From NCBI GenBank assembly GCA_030147335.1, contig JASKZZ010000303.1:1-7295 (forward strand): 7,295 nt of DNA, read 5' to 3'. Within the stretch, counting starts at the first letter, position 1. The number at the start of each line of letters is the position of its first letter. Under the pieces are notes generated by a model that saw only the letters and a list, made by a program, of their open reading frames with translations, had not been told where the DNA came from and did not search any database. Below, in pieces: positions 6,141-7,295 of this stretch. Source of the DNA: Herpetosiphonaceae bacterium. Lineage in GTDB: Bacteria; Chloroflexota; Chloroflexia; Chloroflexales; Kallotenuaceae. The position numbers and the translations under genes are program-made.

Positions 6141-6144
6141 AGAT

Positions 6145-6855
6145 ATGGCACGTGCACATCCCGGCATCTTGGCACATCAGCGTGCTGACGGCAACGAAGA
6201 ACGCATCGTGCTCCAGCGTGAGGTCACAACACTGGGTCGCTCCGACTCGTGCGACGTTGTTGTGAACAACACCAAGGTTTCGCGGTTCCATGCGCGGATC
6301 GAGCTACAAAATGAGCGTTATGTCTTGTCCGACGCTGGAAGTCGCAACGGAACAATGGTGAATGGCAAGCCGATTACCGAGGGCTATGTTTTGGCCACCG
6401 GCGATGAAATATGGCTGGCTAGCCATGATGTAGCGCTGCGTTTTACCGATCCCGAAGAAACAATGATGTTGCCGATCGCCAATGTGCCACCCACATTATA
6501 CATTGATGAGCAGGCGCGTTCAGTGCAGGTGTATGGTGTTGAATCGCCGCTCAGTCCACTGGAATACCGTATGCTGTGCTACCTCGCAGTCAATGTTGGG
6601 AAAGTTTGTAGCCGCGAAGATTGCTTTCTAGCCGTTTGGGGCCAGCCTTACGACCATGCTACATGTGAAGACGCTCTGAATACATGCATGGCTAAGCTCA
6701 GGCGCAACCTCCGTGCTACCGCTGAGCTTGTCGGCAACGAGCCGCCGCAAATCACAACGATTCAGCGCGTCGGTTTTCGGCTCGACACGACCGCAACATT
6801 TGCTCCACGCGACGCTGAGAAGAGCGTGCTGCAAGAGCAAACACGACCATCGTAA
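6145..6855 (+). CDS. FHA domain-winged helix transcriptional regulator
   Basis: 236 residues. Residues about 8-101 are an FHA domain, which binds phosphothreonine peptides: G31-R32-S33, S46-R47-F48-H49 and N68-G69-T70..N73-G74 are all in place, so binding should be intact. Residues about 117-213 form an OmpR/PhoB-type winged helix: 'LSPLEYRMLCYLAVNVGKVC' (136-155), 'LAVWG' (162-166), a recognition-helix region 'DALNTCMAKLRRNL' (176-189) and the wing 'ITTIQRVGFRLD' (203-214). There is no receiver domain; the FHA module stands in its place. EmbR of mycobacteria also joins a winged helix to an FHA domain and is controlled by a Ser/Thr kinase, but its domain order is the opposite. The gene is divergent from a membrane Ser/Thr kinase, the likely upstream signal. 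It is expected to be a cytoplasmic DNA-binding protein; its targets are unknown, and its own promoter region is a candidate. Confidence 0.93.
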   Translation: MARAHPGILAHQRADGNEERIVLQREVTTLGRSDSCDVVVNNTKVSRFHARIELQNERYVLSDAGSRNGTMVNGKPITEGYVLATGDEIWLASHDVALRFTDPEETMMLPIANVPPTLYIDEQARSVQVYGVESPLSPLEYRMLCYLAVNVGKVCSREDCFLAVWGQPYDHATCEDALNTCMAKLRRNLRATAELVGNEPPQITTIQRVGFRLDTTATFAPRDAEKSVLQEQTRPS

Positions 6856-6960
6856 AGAAGACAAACTGAACATTTCGCAATACAATTTGATACAGCACTC
6901 GGTTCCTCTCGGCACATGCCTTGCTGACAAATAAAGCAGTCTATCCAAGAGGAGAGTTTC
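6856..6960 (+). other. Short gap between the FHA and NTF2-like genes
   Basis: 105 bases with no clear terminator hairpin. TTGATA at 6887-6892 resembles a -35 box, but no matching -10 is found at normal spacing. The downstream gene could be cotranscribed with the FHA gene or have its own weak promoter. Confidence 0.4.
6947..6956 (+). promoter_or_regulatory. Ribosome binding site of the NTF2-like gene
   Basis: AAGAGGAGAG contains GGAG 6 bases before ATG 6961, a strong site that fixes the start of a gene which is cut off by the window end. Confidence 0.75.
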
Positions 6961-7295
6961 ATGGATCAGCAGCAAGCCCACACATTGGCCCAACAGTTTA
7001 TCGATGCCTTGCATAAGCTTGAGCAAGGTAGCGAACAAGACACCGACGACATTGTAGCGCTATATAGCGACGATGCGCGCTTGCTCAATGCCGCGCTCAA
7101 ATTGGCAGGCGAGGAGCGTAACGGCAAAGAAGGCGCACGCGAGTTCTGGACCGAATACCGGCGCACGTTTGGCGAGGCGTATTCTGAATTTTTCCAGGTA
7201 ACCGCAAATGACGAGTCGGCGGGCTTATTCTGGACAACCAAAGGCACTGGTAAAGACGGACAGCCGATGGAGTATGACGGCGTTAGCTTGCTGGT
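6961..7295 (+). CDS. NTF2/SnoaL-like fold protein, partial (3' end outside window)
   Basis: The frame is open from ATG 6961 to the end of the window (111 codons, no stop). The sequence reads as an alpha+beta cone protein of the NTF2-like superfamily: an N-terminal helix ('AQQFIDALHKLEQG'), 'DIVALYSDDARLLNAALKL', a helix 'GKEGAREFWTEYRRTFG', then strands 'SEFFQVTANDESAGLFWTTK' and 'MEYDGVSLL'. Family members are enzymes such as cyclases or isomerases, or small-ligand binding proteins. No catalytic set can be assigned here, so no reaction is proposed. Full-length members are commonly about 120-150 residues, so most of the protein is visible. There is no signal peptide. It follows the FHA regulator by 105 bases on the same strand and may be in its operon or a target. 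Confidence 0.8.
   Translation, partial: MDQQQAHTLAQQFIDALHKLEQGSEQDTDDIVALYSDDARLLNAALKLAGEERNGKEGAREFWTEYRRTFGEAYSEFFQVTANDESAGLFWTTKGTGKDGQPMEYDGVSLL

Larger units (their letters stand above)
5888..6144. promoter_or_regulatory. Divergent intergenic region between the kinase and the FHA regulator
   Basis: About 257 bases with no convincing gene. It must hold the promoters of both transcripts. On the kinase side, TATAGT (minus strand, about 5904-5909) is a possible -10 box, with TTGCTT 15 bases upstream as a weak -35; it would give a very short leader. On the FHA side I see no clear -35/-10 pair. Candidate operator features are an 11-bp direct repeat (5927-5937 and 6098-6108) and two inverted repeats (6013-6034 and 6080-6100). 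Confidence 0.5.

Noticed and set aside
6112..6144. ATG 6112 as the start of the FHA gene
   Set aside because: No good ribosome binding site precedes it, and the added residues are translated from the strong site AGGAGG that serves ATG 6145.

Overview
The window looks like chromosomal DNA from a Chloroflexota bacterium, most likely a Herpetosiphon-like filamentous one. This is inferred from roughly balanced base composition, a Hanks-type kinase with a Thr/Pro-rich stalk and a C-terminal beta-rich domain ending in a 'LDYADLTY'-like motif, and an FHA plus OmpR-type winged-helix regulator. No rRNA or other phylogenetic marker is present, so the assignment is tentative. I see no mobile element, CRISPR array or RNA gene.

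Left block (1-3680, + strand): the 3' end of a TPR protein, then a lipoprotein with an AlgG-type (mannuronan C5-epimerase-like) right-handed beta-helix (477-1922), then a membrane-anchored or secreted beta-helix protein with a C-terminal DNRLRE/CBM96-like domain (1954-3627). The genes run the same way with gaps of 76 and 31 bases and look like an operon for tailoring, binding or export of an extracellular polysaccharide. A predicted stem-loop fills most of the 76-base gap. The operon ends at a 12-bp perfect hairpin (3653-3678) shared with the convergent genes on the other side.

Middle block (3676-5887, - strand): a transmembrane Ser/Thr protein kinase followed 28 bases later by a small four-cysteine zinc-ribbon-like protein whose stop codon lies inside the shared terminator.

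Right block (6145-7295, + strand): divergent from the kinase across about 257 bases lies an FHA-winged helix transcription factor, then an NTF2/SnoaL-like protein cut by the window end. A divergent kinase and phosphothreonine-reading regulator suggest one signalling module: the kinase would sense something outside the cell and phosphorylate a partner read by the FHA domain. The divergent region holds an 11-bp direct repeat and two inverted repeats that could be operator sites.

The most notable point is the AlgG-like protein. It keeps the fold signatures and the His of the DPHD motif, but has DPHT, and by my from-memory alignment it has Glu where AlgG has its substrate-binding Arg. It may therefore act on a different polymer, or only bind one.
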